The notes under the pieces were generated by a model. The model was not told the DNA's origin and searched no databases. It was given only the letters and a program-made list of their open reading frames with translations. 64,000 bases of DNA, from positions 1,736,001 to 1,800,000 of the forward strand of contig NZ_SMLM01000001.1 in assembly GCF_004682015.1 (NCBI RefSeq). The letters run 5' to 3'. This DNA comes from Ramlibacter henchirensis. Its GTDB lineage: Bacteria; Pseudomonadota; Gammaproteobacteria; Burkholderiales; Burkholderiaceae_C. The translations under genes and the position numbers were made by a program. Within the stretch, counting starts at the first letter, position 1. Each line of letters begins with the position of its first letter. Below are positions 17,776 through 26,629 of this stretch, piece by piece.

Positions 17776-18711
17776 TCAGACCTTGGTCAGCCAGTGGGCG
17801 TACTTGGGATTGCGGCCGTTCACGATGTCGAAGAACGCGTTCTGGATCTTTTCGGTGACCGGGCCGCGCGAGCCGGCGCCGATCTCCACCCGGTCCAGCT
17901 CGCGGATGGGCGTGACTTCGGCGGCCGTGCCGGTGAAGAAGGCCTCGTCGGCGATGTAGATCTCGTCGCGGGTGATGCGCTTCTGGACCAGCTCGATGCC
18001 CAGGTCCTTGCAGATGTGGAGCACGGTGTTGCGCGTGATGCCGTTGAGCGCGCCGGCCGACAGGTCCGGCGTGTAGACCACGCCGTCCTTGACCACGAAC
18101 ACGTTCTCGCCCGCGCCTTCGCTCACGAAGCCGGAGCTGTCCAGCAGCAGCGCCTCGTCATAGCCGTCGTCCAGCGCTTCCATGTTGGCCAGGATGGAGT
18201 TGCTGTAGTTGGAGACCGCCTTGGCCTGCGTCATCGTGATGTTGACGTGGTGGCGCGTGTAGCTCGACGTCTTGACGCGGATGCCCTTCTTCAGGCCTTC
18301 CTCGCCCAGGTAGGCGCCCCAGGCCCAGGCCGCCACCATCAGGTGGATCTTGTTGCCCTTGGGGCTCACGCCCAGCTTCTGCGAGCCGATCCAGGTGAGC
18401 GGGCGCAGGTAGCAGCTCTCCAGCTTGTTGGCGCGCACGACCTGCTTCTGCGCCTCGTTGACCTGCTCCTTGCTGAACGGGATGGCCATGCGCAGGATCT
18501 TGGCGCTGTTGAACAGGCGCTCGGTGTGCTCCTGCAGCCGGAAGATGGCGGTGCCGCCCGCCGTGTTGTACGCGCGGACGCCCTCGAACGCTCCGCAGCC
18601 GTAGTGCAGCGTGTGGGTCAGCACGTGGATCTTCGCGTCGCGCCAGTCCACCAGCTCGCCGTCCATCCAGATCTTGCCGTCGCGGTCGGCCATCGAGGGC
18701 TGTGCAGTCAT
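17776..18711 (-). CDS. ilvE: Branched-chain amino acid aminotransferase
   Basis: A 311-residue class IV PLP aminotransferase, catalysing the last step of Leu, Ile and Val synthesis. It has DGELVDWRDAKIHVLTHTLH near the N-terminus and YGCGAFEGVRAY. The PLP-lysine region is ITMTQAKAVSNYSNSILAN, followed by VSEGAGENVFVVKDG and ITRNTVLHICKDLGIE. Length matches E. coli IlvE (309). The start is preceded by CAAGGACGAGAG. First gene of a likely operon with the CHCC protein and waaF. Confidence 0.95.
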   Translation of the reverse strand: MTAQPSMADRDGKIWMDGELVDWRDAKIHVLTHTLHYGCGAFEGVRAYNTAGGTAIFRLQEHTERLFNSAKILRMAIPFSKEQVNEAQKQVVRANKLESCYLRPLTWIGSQKLGVSPKGNKIHLMVAAWAWGAYLGEEGLKKGIRVKTSSYTRHHVNITMTQAKAVSNYSNSILANMEALDDGYDEALLLDSSGFVSEGAGENVFVVKDGVVYTPDLSAGALNGITRNTVLHICKDLGIELVQKRITRDEIYIADEAFFTGTAAEVTPIRELDRVEIGAGSRGPVTEKIQNAFFDIVNGRNPKYAHWLTKV

Positions 18712-18747
18712 CTCTCGTCCTTGAGGGTGGGAAGCAAACAGGCGATT

Positions 18748-19170
18748 TTACTGAGGCGCCTGCGCCGGCGCGGGCGGCTCGGCGGACGGGCGCTCCAGCG
18801 TCCATTTCGACAGCCGGCCGTTCACGAACTCGCAGGTGACGTGCGAGCCGGATCCGTCCGTCCAGCGGAACACTTCGGGCTGCTGGTCCCTGGGCGAGAG
18901 CTGCTCGCCGAGCGAGCGCGACAGTCCGACCACGTGCAGCAGCGTGAGGTTGGTGCGCAGCTTCGAGTGGAGCATCACCGCGCTGCCCACGTAGCCGATC
19001 GGCTGGTCGGCCGCGCGCCGCAGGACCCGCGTGAGCTGGTTGAAGTGCAGCAGCATCCACATCACGATGCCGCCCGCCACCAGCGCCACGCCCGGCCAGC
19101 CCCAGCTGCGCCAGGCCAGGGCGACCATCGCCACGCCCGCGACGGGAAAGAAGATCCGTTGCCAGTTCAT
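18748..19170 (-). CDS. Conserved membrane-anchored protein of unknown function
   Basis: A 140-residue protein beginning MNWQRIFFPVAGVAMVALAW, with two hydrophobic segments (about 6-22 and 26-45). A soluble domain follows that contains GYVGSAVMLHSKL, TLLHVVGLSRSLGE and WTDGSGSHVTCEF. I recognise it as a Comamonadaceae-type conserved protein, sometimes misnamed, but no function is known to me. Start ATG 19170 is supported by a GACAAT -10 ending six bases upstream (19177-19182). The frame is open to 19248 but that overlaps radA. It sits between radA (upstream, same strand) and ilvE. Confidence 0.75.
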   Translation of the reverse strand: MNWQRIFFPVAGVAMVALAWRSWGWPGVALVAGGIVMWMLLHFNQLTRVLRRAADQPIGYVGSAVMLHSKLRTNLTLLHVVGLSRSLGEQLSPRDQQPEVFRWTDGSGSHVTCEFVNGRLSKWTLERPSAEPPAPAQAPQ

Positions 19171-19195
19171 CCGCGGATTGTCGCGCCGCCGCTGG

Positions 19196-20572
19196 TCAGT
19201 CCAGCCCGCGCACGACGTCCATCGCTTCCTCGATGCGGTCCACCGCATGGATCGTGAGGCCCTCGATCTCGCGGCTGCCCTTCTTCGGCGCGTTGGCCTT
19301 CGGAACCACCGCGACCGAAAAGCCGAGCTTGGCCGCCTCGCGCAGCCGCTCCTGCCCGCGCGGCGCCGGCCGCACTTCGCCTGCCAGGCCCACTTCGCCG
19401 AAGGCGATGAAGCCCTTGGGCAGCGGCCGGCCCCGCAACGACGAGGTGATGGACAGCATCACCGCGAGGTCCGCCGCCGGTTCGGTGATGCGCACGCCAC
19501 CGACCGCGTTGACGAACACGTCCTGGTCCAGGCAGGCGACACCCGCATGGCGATGCAGCACGGCCAGCAGCATGGCGAGGCGATCGCGTTCCAGGCCCAC
19601 AGACAGCCGCCGCGGGCTGGGGCCGCCGGTGTCCACCAGCGCCTGCACTTCGACCAGCATCGGCCGCGTGCCTTCCAGCGTGACGAGCACGCAGCTGCCG
19701 GGCACGGGCTCGGCGTGCTGCGAGAGGAAGATCGCGCTCGGGTTGGCGACGCCCTTGAGGCCCTTTTCCGTCATCGCGAACACGCCGATCTCGTTCACGG
19801 CGCCGAAGCGGTTCTTGATCGCGCGCACCAGGCGGAAGCTGGAATGCGTGTCGCCCTCGAAATAGAGCACGGTGTCCACCATGTGCTCCAGCACGCGCGG
19901 ACCGGCCAGGGCGCCTTCCTTCGTCACGTGCCCGACCAGGACGATGCAGGTGCCGGAAGCCTTGGCCGCGCGCGTCAGGTGCGCGGCGCATTCACGCACC
20001 TGGGCCACCGAGCCCGGCGCCGAAGTGAGCTGGTCGGAATAGACGGTCTGGATCGAGTCGATGACGGCCACTGCGGGCTTGGTGCCTGCGAGCGTCCCCA
20101 GGATCTTCTCCAGCTGGATCTCGGCCAGTACCTGCACCTGCGAGTTGTCCAGGCCCAGGCGCCTCGAGCGCAGCGCCACCTGCGCGCCGGACTCCTCCCC
20201 GGTGACGTAGAGGCAGCCCACGCCCGCGTGCTGCAGCGCGTCCATCGCCTGCAGCAGCAACGTGGACTTGCCGATGCCGGGGTCGCCGCCGATCAGCACC
20301 ACACCGCCTTCGACGATGCCGCCGCCCAGCACCCGGTCGAGCTCGCCAATGCCTGTGGGCGTGCGCGCCACCTCGCTGGCCTCGATGTCGGCGAGCACCG
20401 CGACCCCCGCGGTGGGCGCCAGCGAGGCGAAGCGATGGCGCTGCGCGGCCGGCGTTTCGGCGACGGTTTCGATCAAGGTGTTCCAGGCGCCGCACTGCGG
20501 GCACTTGCCCTGCCACTTCGGCGTGGTCCCGCCGCACTCAGTGCAGCTGTAGGTCGTTCTGTCTTTGGCCAC
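19196..20572 (-). CDS. radA: DNA repair ATPase RadA/Sms
   Basis: A 458-residue RadA, a RecA-like hexameric helicase that helps branch migration in recombination. The C4 zinc finger CTECGG...CPQCGAWN is at the N-terminus, Walker A GGDPGIGKST follows, and the RadA-specific KNRFG motif is present (KNRFGAVNEIG). The C-terminal Lon-like domain has FIAFGEVGLAGEVRP. The start is GTG at 20572 (the family begins M/V-A-K). TACACT (20578-20583, minus strand) ends five bases before it, so the transcript should be leaderless or nearly so. Confidence 0.96.
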   Translation of the reverse strand: MAKDRTTYSCTECGGTTPKWQGKCPQCGAWNTLIETVAETPAAQRHRFASLAPTAGVAVLADIEASEVARTPTGIGELDRVLGGGIVEGGVVLIGGDPGIGKSTLLLQAMDALQHAGVGCLYVTGEESGAQVALRSRRLGLDNSQVQVLAEIQLEKILGTLAGTKPAVAVIDSIQTVYSDQLTSAPGSVAQVRECAAHLTRAAKASGTCIVLVGHVTKEGALAGPRVLEHMVDTVLYFEGDTHSSFRLVRAIKNRFGAVNEIGVFAMTEKGLKGVANPSAIFLSQHAEPVPGSCVLVTLEGTRPMLVEVQALVDTGGPSPRRLSVGLERDRLAMLLAVLHRHAGVACLDQDVFVNAVGGVRITEPAADLAVMLSITSSLRGRPLPKGFIAFGEVGLAGEVRPAPRGQERLREAAKLGFSVAVVPKANAPKKGSREIEGLTIHAVDRIEEAMDVVRGLD

Positions 20573-20688
20573 GCGGCAGTGTAGGCCAGCCCTGCAGCAG
20601 CTTTCCCGCGCAGCGGCGGGAACATGGATCAGCCAGGCCCGCCCTCATGGCGTAAGGGGTGTCCCTTGTGCCCGGGCCCGGCATTCAT

Positions 20689-20705
20689 TTAACATGTTAA
20701 CTAAT
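20689..20705 (+). promoter_or_regulatory. hpaR promoter with overlapping palindromic operator
   Basis: A perfect 12-bp palindrome TTAACATGTTAA (20689-20700) abuts ACTAAT (20700-20705), which ends six bases before the hpaR ATG at 20712. MarR-family proteins such as HpaR bind short AT-rich palindromes of this kind, so self-repression is the simplest reading. An ATG inside the palindrome (20694) is in frame but is probably not the start. Confidence 0.6.
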
Positions 20706-20711
20706 CGTCCG

Positions 20712-21212
20712 ATGAGCACCGCTTTCGCCCACCGCAATCTCCCGCGCCTGCTGCTGCAGGCGCGCGAAGCCGTGATGGCGCATAACCGCCCCCGCCTGCG
20801 TGAGCACGGCCTGTCGGACCAGCAATGGCGGGTGCTGCGCGTGCTGGGCGAGCATGGAACGGTGGAAACGGGCCGGGTGGCGCGCGAGGCCTACATCCTC
20901 GGGCCCAGCCTCACGGGCGTGCTCGCGCGCATGGAGCGCGACGGCCTCATTCGCCGCGAGCGCGATCCCGCGGACCAGCGCCGCACCGTGGTCGAGGCCA
21001 CGCCGAAAGGCCGCAAGCTGGTGGAGCGGCTGTCCCAGACGGTCGAGGCCCACTACCAGTGGATGGAAAAGACGCTGGGCAAGAACAAGCTCCAGCAGCT
21101 GTACCGCCTGCTGGATGAACTGATCGAACTGGAGCAGCCGGGCTCCGGCGGCTGCCGCATCAGCGGGCCGACACCCAACCGCCCGGCCCGCGGGGAAGAG
21201 GCGGCCGCATGA
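20712..21212 (+). CDS. hpaR: Homoprotocatechuate operon regulator (MarR family)
   Basis: A 166-residue MarR-type winged-helix repressor. The N-terminus (MSTAFAHRNLPRLLLQAREA) and the region LREHGLSDQQWRVLRVLGEHG match HpaR, which represses the meta-cleavage operon until homoprotocatechuate-type ligands appear. The wing motif is RRERDPADQRRTVVEAT. The C-terminal tail after about residue 140 is extended and polar. The hpa structural genes follow on the same strand. A palindrome overlapping its own promoter supports autoregulation. Its stop codon overlaps the next ATG (ATGA). Confidence 0.9.
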   Translation: MSTAFAHRNLPRLLLQAREAVMAHNRPRLREHGLSDQQWRVLRVLGEHGTVETGRVAREAYILGPSLTGVLARMERDGLIRRERDPADQRRTVVEATPKGRKLVERLSQTVEAHYQWMEKTLGKNKLQQLYRLLDELIELEQPGSGGCRISGPTPNRPARGEEAAA

Positions 21213-21304
21213 GCTACTCGACGCTCGGAACCGATTACGGCACGCTGCTGGACTTGCGCAGCGGGATCGAGCGCATCGGCGCTCTCGTCAACACCTTGCA
21301 GTAA
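21209..21304 (+). CDS. 31-residue ORF coupled to hpaR
   Basis: ATG overlaps the hpaR stop in an ATGA arrangement and the ORF ends nine bases before hpaE. The 31 residues open MSYSTLGTDYGTLLDL and end IERIGALVNTLQ, with an amphipathic helix in the second half. No family is recognised. In many hpa clusters the decarboxylase/isomerase hpaG lies at this position, but the peptide shows no resemblance to HpaG that I can see. Translational coupling suggests it is really translated. Confidence 0.45.
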   Translation: MSYSTLGTDYGTLLDLRSGIERIGALVNTLQ

Positions 21305-21313
21305 AGAGGCACC

Positions 21314-22771
21314 ATGAAGATCGACCACCTGATCGACGGCAAGCGGGTCGCCGGCCGCGACTACTTCGAAACCGTCAACCCCGCCACCCAGGAAGTGCTG
21401 GCCGAAGTCGCCAGCGGCGGCGAAGCGGAAGTCAACGCCGCTGTCGCTGCTGCGAAGGCCGCATTCCCGGCGTGGGCCGCGATGCCGGCGCCGCAACGCG
21501 CCAGGCTGATCCGCAAGCTCGGCGACCTCATCGCCGCCAACGTGCCGGAGCTCTCGCGCACCGAAACCAACGACACCGGCCAGGTGATCGGCCAGACGGG
21601 CAAGGCGCTGGTGCCGCGCGCCGCCGACAATTTCTATTACTTCGCCGAGATGTGCGTGCGGGTGGACGGCCACACGTACCCGACCGAGTCGCACCTGAAC
21701 TACACGCTGTTCCATCCGGTCGGCGTCTGCGCGCTGGTCTCGCCCTGGAACGTGCCGTTCATGACGGCCACCTGGAAGGTCGCGCCCTGCCTGGCCTTCG
21801 GCAACACCGCGGTGCTGAAGATGAGCGAGCTGTCGCCGCTGACGGCCGCGCGCCTGGGCGAACTTGCGCTCGAAGCGGGCATCCCGCCGGGCGTGCTCAA
21901 CCTCGTGCACGGCTACGGCAAGCAGGCCGGCGAGCCGCTGGTGCGTCATCCCGACGTTCGGGCGGTCTCGTTCACCGGCTCCACCGCGACGGGCAACCGC
22001 ATCGTCAAGGAAGCGGGGCTGAAGAAGTTCAGCATGGAGCTGGGCGGCAAATCGCCCTTCGTGATCTTCGACGATGCCGACATGGGCCGCGCGCTCGATG
22101 CCGCGGTGTTCATGATCTTCTCCAACAACGGCGAGCGCTGCACCGCCGGCAGCCGCATCCTGGTGCAGCAGAGCATCTACGCGGACTTCGTGCAGAAGTT
22201 CGTCGAGCGCGCCAGGCGCATCACCGTCGGTGACCCGCTGGATGAGAAGACGATCGTCGGCCCGATGATCTCGCAGGCCCACCTGGCCAAGGTTCGCAGC
22301 TACATCGAGATGGGACCGAAGGAAGGCGCCTCGTTGCTCTGCGGCGGCCTGGACGCGCCGCTGGTGCCCGACCGCGTGAAGAAGGGCAACTACGTCGCGC
22401 CCACCGTGTTCGCCGACGTGGACAACCGGATGAAGATCGCGCAGGACGAGATCTTCGGCCCCGTGGCCTGCCTGATCCCGTTCAAGGACGAGGCCGACGC
22501 GATCCGCATCGCCAACGACATCCAGTACGGCCTTTCCAGCTACGTGTGGACCGAGAACATCGGCCGCGCGCACCGCGTGGCCGCCGCGGTCGAGGCGGGG
22601 ATGTGCTTCGTCAACAGCCAGAACGTGCGCGACCTGCGCCAGCCCTTCGGCGGCAGCAAGGCGTCTGGCATCGGCCGCGAAGGCGGGACCTGGAGCTACG
22701 AGGTGTTCCTGGAGCCGAAGAACATCGCGGTGTCGCTGGGGTCGCATCACATCCCGCATTGGGGCGCTTGA
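21314..22771 (+). CDS. hpaE: 5-carboxymethyl-2-hydroxymuconate semialdehyde dehydrogenase
   Basis: A 485-residue NAD-dependent aldehyde dehydrogenase that oxidises the ring-cleavage product made by HpaD. It opens MKIDHLIDGKRVAGRDYFET. Active-site Glu is in MELGGKSPFVIF and Cys in NNGERCTAGSRI. NAD-binding FTGSTATGNRIVKEAG and substrate-pocket PFGGSKASGIGREGG also fit HpaE. A good ribosome site (AAAGAGGCACC) precedes the ATG. It is the first large gene of the degradation operon. Confidence 0.96.
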   Translation: MKIDHLIDGKRVAGRDYFETVNPATQEVLAEVASGGEAEVNAAVAAAKAAFPAWAAMPAPQRARLIRKLGDLIAANVPELSRTETNDTGQVIGQTGKALVPRAADNFYYFAEMCVRVDGHTYPTESHLNYTLFHPVGVCALVSPWNVPFMTATWKVAPCLAFGNTAVLKMSELSPLTAARLGELALEAGIPPGVLNLVHGYGKQAGEPLVRHPDVRAVSFTGSTATGNRIVKEAGLKKFSMELGGKSPFVIFDDADMGRALDAAVFMIFSNNGERCTAGSRILVQQSIYADFVQKFVERARRITVGDPLDEKTIVGPMISQAHLAKVRSYIEMGPKEGASLLCGGLDAPLVPDRVKKGNYVAPTVFADVDNRMKIAQDEIFGPVACLIPFKDEADAIRIANDIQYGLSSYVWTENIGRAHRVAAAVEAGMCFVNSQNVRDLRQPFGGSKASGIGREGGTWSYEVFLEPKNIAVSLGSHHIPHWGA

Positions 22772-22786
22772 TGCAAGAACAGCCGT

Positions 22787-22877
22787 ACGCAGAAAACGCG
22801 GAAAGATCGCAGAAAGCGCGAAATTCCTCAGGCGGTTTTTCTCTGAGTTTTCCGCGTTCTTTCTGCGCTTTCTGCGT
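22787..22877. repeat. Imperfect long palindrome built of CGCAGAAA-type units
   Basis: The 133-base hpaE-hpaD gap holds a hairpin about 91 bases long. The left arm (22787-22823) is ACGCAGAAA, ACGCGGAAAG, ATCGCAGAAAG, CGCGAAA. The right arm (22848-22877) is the reverse complement of a similar series (TTTTCCGCG, TTCTTTCTGCGC, TTTCTGCGT). The outer 9 bp pair perfectly (22787-22795 with 22869-22877). Its base content differs from the GC-rich codons around it. Similar CGCAGAAA-unit palindromes recur in many proteobacterial genomes as far as I recall, so this is probably an interspersed repeat rather than an operon-specific site. Confidence 0.7.
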
Positions 22878-22904
22878 TCGGAAGCCCGCCTTGAAGGAGT
22901 CGTC

Positions 22905-23768
22905 ATGGGCAAATTAGCCCTCGCCGCCAAGATCACGCACGTTCCGTCGATGTACCTGTCGGAGTTTCCGGGGCCGAACTTCGGTTGCCGCGATGCCGCC
23001 ATCAACGGCCACAAGGAGATCGACCGCCGCTGCCGCGCGCTGGGCGTGGACACCATCGTGGTGTTCGACGTGCACTGGCAGGTCAACAGCGAGTACCACA
23101 TCAACTGCGGGCCGAAGTTCGAGGGCGTCTACACCAGCAACGAGTTGCCCCACTTCATCAAGAACATGCCGTACGCGTACCCAGGCAACCCGCAGCTGGG
23201 GCACCTGATCGCCGACATGGCCAACAGCATGGACGTGAAGAGCCGCGCGCATTCGGACACCACGCTCGAGCTGGAATACGGCACGCTGGTGCCCATGCGC
23301 TACATGAACGGCGACCAGCACTACAAGGTGATCAGCGTCAGCGGCTGGTGCGACTGGCACGACCTGAACGAGTCGGCCCGGTTCGGGCTGGCCGTGCGGC
23401 GCGCCATCGAGGAGAAGTACGACGGCACGGTGGCGGTGTTCGCCAGCGGTTCGCTGTCGCACCACTTCGCCGACAACGGCCGCGCGCCGGAGTTCATGCA
23501 CAAGGTGTACGACCCCTTCCTCGAACAGGTGGACCACCGGGTGGTGGAGCTCTGGAAGGCCGGCGACTGGAAGACGTTCGTCGGCATGCTGCCCATGTAC
23601 GCCGACAAGTGCTGGGGCGAAGGCGACATGCACGACACGGCGATGCTGCTGGGCCTGCTGGGCTGGGACCGCTATGAGGCCCCCGTCGAGGTGATCACGC
23701 CCTACTTCGGCAGCTCCGGCACCGGCCAGATCAACGCCATCTTCCCCGTCACGCCGCTCGCGGCCTGA
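22905..23768 (+). CDS. hpaD: 3,4-dihydroxyphenylacetate 2,3-dioxygenase
   Basis: A 287-residue class III (LigB-type) extradiol dioxygenase, iron-dependent, that opens the homoprotocatechuate ring at the 2,3 bond. It has [36 protein letters not shown], and the late catalytic-His region [14 protein letters not shown], all typical of HpaD. AAGGAGTCGTC upstream is a strong ribosome site. It is separated from hpaE by a repeat-bearing gap and from hpaF by nine bases. Confidence 0.95.
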   Translation: MGKLALAAKITHVPSMYLSEFPGPNFGCRDAAINGHKEIDRRCRALGVDTIVVFDVHWQVNSEYHINCGPKFEGVYTSNELPHFIKNMPYAYPGNPQLGHLIADMANSMDVKSRAHSDTTLELEYGTLVPMRYMNGDQHYKVISVSGWCDWHDLNESARFGLAVRRAIEEKYDGTVAVFASGSLSHHFADNGRAPEFMHKVYDPFLEQVDHRVVELWKAGDWKTFVGMLPMYADKCWGEGDMHDTAMLLGLLGWDRYEAPVEVITPYFGSSGTGQINAIFPVTPLAA

Positions 23769-23777
23769 GGCAAAGCC

Positions 23778-24185
23778 ATGCCGCACCTGGTCATCCTCTA
23801 CACGCCCAACATCGAGGACGAAACCGACATGGGCGCGCTGTGCCGCACGCTGGCCGACGGCATGCTGGGCGTCAGGGACGAAGCCGGCAAGCAGGTGTTC
23901 CCGACCGGCGGCACGCGAGTGCTGGCCTACCCGGCCGCGCACTACGCGGTGGCCGACGGCCAGGGCGATTACGCCTTCATCTACATGAACCTGCGCATGG
24001 CCAGCGGCCGCAGCGACGCGGTGAAGAAGCTCGCCGGCGATACCGTGCTCGAGCGCGCCAAGGCGCACCTTGCGCCGCTGTTCGCACAACGCCTGATCGG
24101 CCTCACGGTCCAGGTCGACGAAAGCCCAGGACAGGTGTACGACGGCAAGCACAGCACGCTGCACCCCCACTTCAACAAGACCTGA
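23778..24185 (+). CDS. hpaF: 5-carboxymethyl-2-hydroxymuconate delta-isomerase
   Basis: A 135-residue CHMI of the tautomerase superfamily. It begins Met-Pro ([14 protein letters not shown]), so after Met removal Pro1 is the catalytic base, and later holds [17 protein letters not shown] with the conserved Arg. It isomerises the product of HpaE for the next step. The next gene, hpaH, starts two bases after its stop. Confidence 0.93.
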   Translation: MPHLVILYTPNIEDETDMGALCRTLADGMLGVRDEAGKQVFPTGGTRVLAYPAAHYAVADGQGDYAFIYMNLRMASGRSDAVKKLAGDTVLERAKAHLAPLFAQRLIGLTVQVDESPGQVYDGKHSTLHPHFNKT

Positions 24186-24187
24186 CC

Positions 24188-24988
24188 ATGCTCGAGAAGG
24201 ACCTGATCGACAAGCTCGCCGCCGAACTGCACCAGAGCGAGAAGACACGCGTGCAGGTGGAGCACTTCTCCAAGCGCTTTCCCGGCATGACCATCGAGGA
24301 CGGCTACTCCGTCTCGCGCGCCTGGATGAAGCTCAAGCTCGCGCAAGGGCGGCAGGTGCGCGGCCACAAGATCGGCCTGACCTCGCGCGCGATGCAGCAG
24401 GCCAGCCAGATCAACGAGCCCGACTTCGGCACGCTGCTGGACGACATGTTCTTCGAGCCGGGCGAGATTCCCACGCAGCGCTTCATCGCGCCGCGTGTCG
24501 AGGTGGAACTGGCCTTCGTGCTCAAGCGCAAGCTGGAAGGCGACCGCATCACCGTGGACGACGTGCTGGACGCGACCGAGTACGTGACGCCGGCCATCGA
24601 GATCATCGACTCGCGCATCGAGCAGTTCGACCGCCATACGAAGGTGATGCGCAAGGTGCAGGACACGATCAGCGACAACGCCGCCAACGCCGGCATCGTG
24701 ATGGCGGGCAAGCGTGTGAAGCCGCGCGACGTCGACCTGCCCTGGTGCGGCGCCATCCTGCGCCAGAACGGCGTGGTCGAGGAAACGGGTCTCGCGGCCG
24801 GCGTGCAGGGCCATCCCGCCATCGGCGTAGCCTGGCTGGCGATGAAGCTGGCGCCCTGGGGCGAAGCCCTGCAGCCCGGCCAAGTGGTGCTGGCGGGCTC
24901 CTTCACGCGACCCGTCGCCGCCAAGAAAGGCGACCGTTTCGATGCCGACTACGGCCCGCTCGGCCGCTTCGAGTTCCAGTTCACCTGA
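24188..24988 (+). CDS. hpaH: 2-oxo-hept-4-ene-1,7-dioate hydratase
   Basis: A 266-residue member of the MhpD/HpaH hydratase group (FAH-like fold), adding water to the diene acid. Signatures: [30 protein letters not shown], metal-ligand region [11 protein letters not shown], and [14 protein letters not shown]. The E-x-E metal-binding pair is within RVEVELAF. The start ATG (24188) lies two bases after hpaF, so translation is probably coupled. The preceding decarboxylase HpaG, which makes its substrate, is not encoded in the window. Confidence 0.94.
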   Translation: MLEKDLIDKLAAELHQSEKTRVQVEHFSKRFPGMTIEDGYSVSRAWMKLKLAQGRQVRGHKIGLTSRAMQQASQINEPDFGTLLDDMFFEPGEIPTQRFIAPRVEVELAFVLKRKLEGDRITVDDVLDATEYVTPAIEIIDSRIEQFDRHTKVMRKVQDTISDNAANAGIVMAGKRVKPRDVDLPWCGAILRQNGVVEETGLAAGVQGHPAIGVAWLAMKLAPWGEALQPGQVVLAGSFTRPVAAKKGDRFDADYGPLGRFEFQFT

Positions 24989-25014
24989 AGAGAAGCAACA
25001 AGAGGAAGCCCGCC

Positions 25015-25830
25015 ATGCAGACGCCCGTCAATCGCTTCAAGAAGGCCCTGGCCGAGCGCCGCGCGCAGATCGGCCTGTGGCAAGGCCTGGCCAGTTCGTA
25101 TTCGGCGGAGATCTGCGCCGGGGCGGGCTTCGACTGGCTGCTGATCGACGGCGAGCACTCGCCCAACGACCTGAACAGCGTGCTGCTGCAGGCGCAGGCG
25201 ATCGCCGCGTATCCCGACACGCATGCCATCGCCCGCATCCCGCTGGGGCACGGCAACGTCGGCCAGATGCTGATCAAGCAGTACCTGGACCTGGGCATCC
25301 AGACGCTGCTGGTGCCGATGGTCGACACGCCGGAGCAGGCGCGCGAGATCGTGCGCAGCATGCGCTACCCGCCGCAGGGCGTGCGCGGCATGGGCGGCGC
25401 GCGCGCCTCGCGCTGGGGCCGCTATCCCAACTACGCGAAGGAAGCGAATGCGCAGGTCTGCCTGCTGGTGCAGGCCGAGACCCAGCAGGCGCTGGACAAC
25501 CTGGACGCGATCGCCGCGATCGACGGCGTGGACGGCATCTTCCTCGGGCCCGCGGACCTGTCCGCCTCGATGGGTCACGTGGGCAATGCGGCGCATCCCG
25601 ACGTGCAGGCCGCGATCGAGAACTCCATCGGGCGGATCAACCGCGCGGGCAAGGCCGCCGGCATCGTGACGCCGGACGAAGCGCTGGCGCGCCGCTACCT
25701 GGAACTGGGCGCGCTGTTCGTTGCGGTGGGCCTGGACAACAACATCCTGGCCAAGTCCACTTCCGCACTGGCGGCCAAGTTCAAGGGCACGGCGCCCGCG
25801 CCCGCCGCCAAGGGCGCCAGCCCCTACTGA
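25015..25830 (+). CDS. hpaI: 4-hydroxy-2-oxoheptane-1,7-dioate aldolase
   Basis: A 271-residue HpcH/HpaI-type class II (metal-dependent) aldolase giving pyruvate and succinic semialdehyde. Conserved parts: [31 protein letters not shown], catalytic Arg in [23 protein letters not shown], metal-ligand Glu in [11 protein letters not shown] and Asp in [12 protein letters not shown]. An AGAGGAAG ribosome site precedes the ATG. The C-terminal tail is Ala/Pro/Lys-rich. It completes the hpa lower pathway. Confidence 0.95.
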   Translation: MQTPVNRFKKALAERRAQIGLWQGLASSYSAEICAGAGFDWLLIDGEHSPNDLNSVLLQAQAIAAYPDTHAIARIPLGHGNVGQMLIKQYLDLGIQTLLVPMVDTPEQAREIVRSMRYPPQGVRGMGGARASRWGRYPNYAKEANAQVCLLVQAETQQALDNLDAIAAIDGVDGIFLGPADLSASMGHVGNAAHPDVQAAIENSIGRINRAGKAAGIVTPDEALARRYLELGALFVAVGLDNNILAKSTSALAAKFKGTAPAPAAKGASPY

Positions 25831-25843
25831 AGACGGAACGACC

Positions 25844-26623
25844 ATGAACGCCATCCTCCAGCCGGCGGCGCCGCCGGCCATGCACCCCGACGAGTGGCAG
25901 GCCCGCGTGCAGCTGGCCGCCTGCTACCGCGTGTTCGACCTGCTCGGCTGGACGGAGATGATCTACAACCACATCACGGTGCGGCTGCCGGACAGCGTCA
26001 CCGGCGGCGAGAAGCATTTCCTGATCAACCCGTTCGGGCTGCACTACAGCGAGGTGACGGCGAGCAACCTGCTGAAGATCGACGTGCAGGGCCGCAAGCT
26101 CGACGACAACCCGTGGCCGGTGAACCCCGCGGGCTTTACCGTGCATTCGGCGATCCACGAGGGCATCCCCGACGCGCACTGCGTGATGCACACGCACACC
26201 ACCTCCGGCCTGGCGGTGGCGTGCACGCAAGGCGGCCTGGCGCAGAACAACTTCTATTCGGCCCAGCTCCACGGCCTGGTGGCGTACCACGATTTCGAAG
26301 GCATCACGATCCATTCGGACGAGGCGCCGCGGCTGCTGAAGAACATCGGCGACAAGCCGGCGGTGATCCTGCGCAACCATGGCCTGCTGGCCTGGGGCCG
26401 CACGCTGCCGCTCGCGTTCGTGCGCCTGTGGACCCTGCAGCGCGCCTGCGACGTGCAGGTGGCGCAGGCCGCGCTCGGGCCTGCCATCCCCGTGCCGGAG
26501 AAGGTCGCGGCGCAGACCGTGGCCGACTCTTTCCAGTGGGACCAGAAGTTCGGCGCCGGGCAGGACGTGTTCGACGCGCTGGTGCGGCGCATCGACCGCA
26601 TCGATCCCTCCTACAAGCACTGA
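25844..26623 (+). CDS. Class II aldolase/adducin-family protein
   Basis: A 259-residue zinc-dependent aldolase-fold protein. It has EMIYNHITVRLPD, then FLINPFGLHYSEVTASNLLKID, broken here at the family's substrate loop. Zinc ligands are HTHTTSGLAVAC and later LRNHGLLAWGR. The family includes sugar-phosphate aldolases, epimerases and several decarboxylases. It starts 13 bases after hpaI, so it is part of the hpa transcript. Its role there is unknown: it might process an hpa intermediate or belong with the following reductase. Confidence 0.85.
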   Translation: MNAILQPAAPPAMHPDEWQARVQLAACYRVFDLLGWTEMIYNHITVRLPDSVTGGEKHFLINPFGLHYSEVTASNLLKIDVQGRKLDDNPWPVNPAGFTVHSAIHEGIPDAHCVMHTHTTSGLAVACTQGGLAQNNFYSAQLHGLVAYHDFEGITIHSDEAPRLLKNIGDKPAVILRNHGLLAWGRTLPLAFVRLWTLQRACDVQVAQAALGPAIPVPEKVAAQTVADSFQWDQKFGAGQDVFDALVRRIDRIDPSYKH

Positions 26624-26629
26624 TCCCGC

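Noticed and set aside
22787..22877. Transcription terminator between hpaE and hpaD
   Set aside because: The hairpin has interrupted stems, no T-run after the right arm, and lies inside an operon whose next gene depends on read-through.
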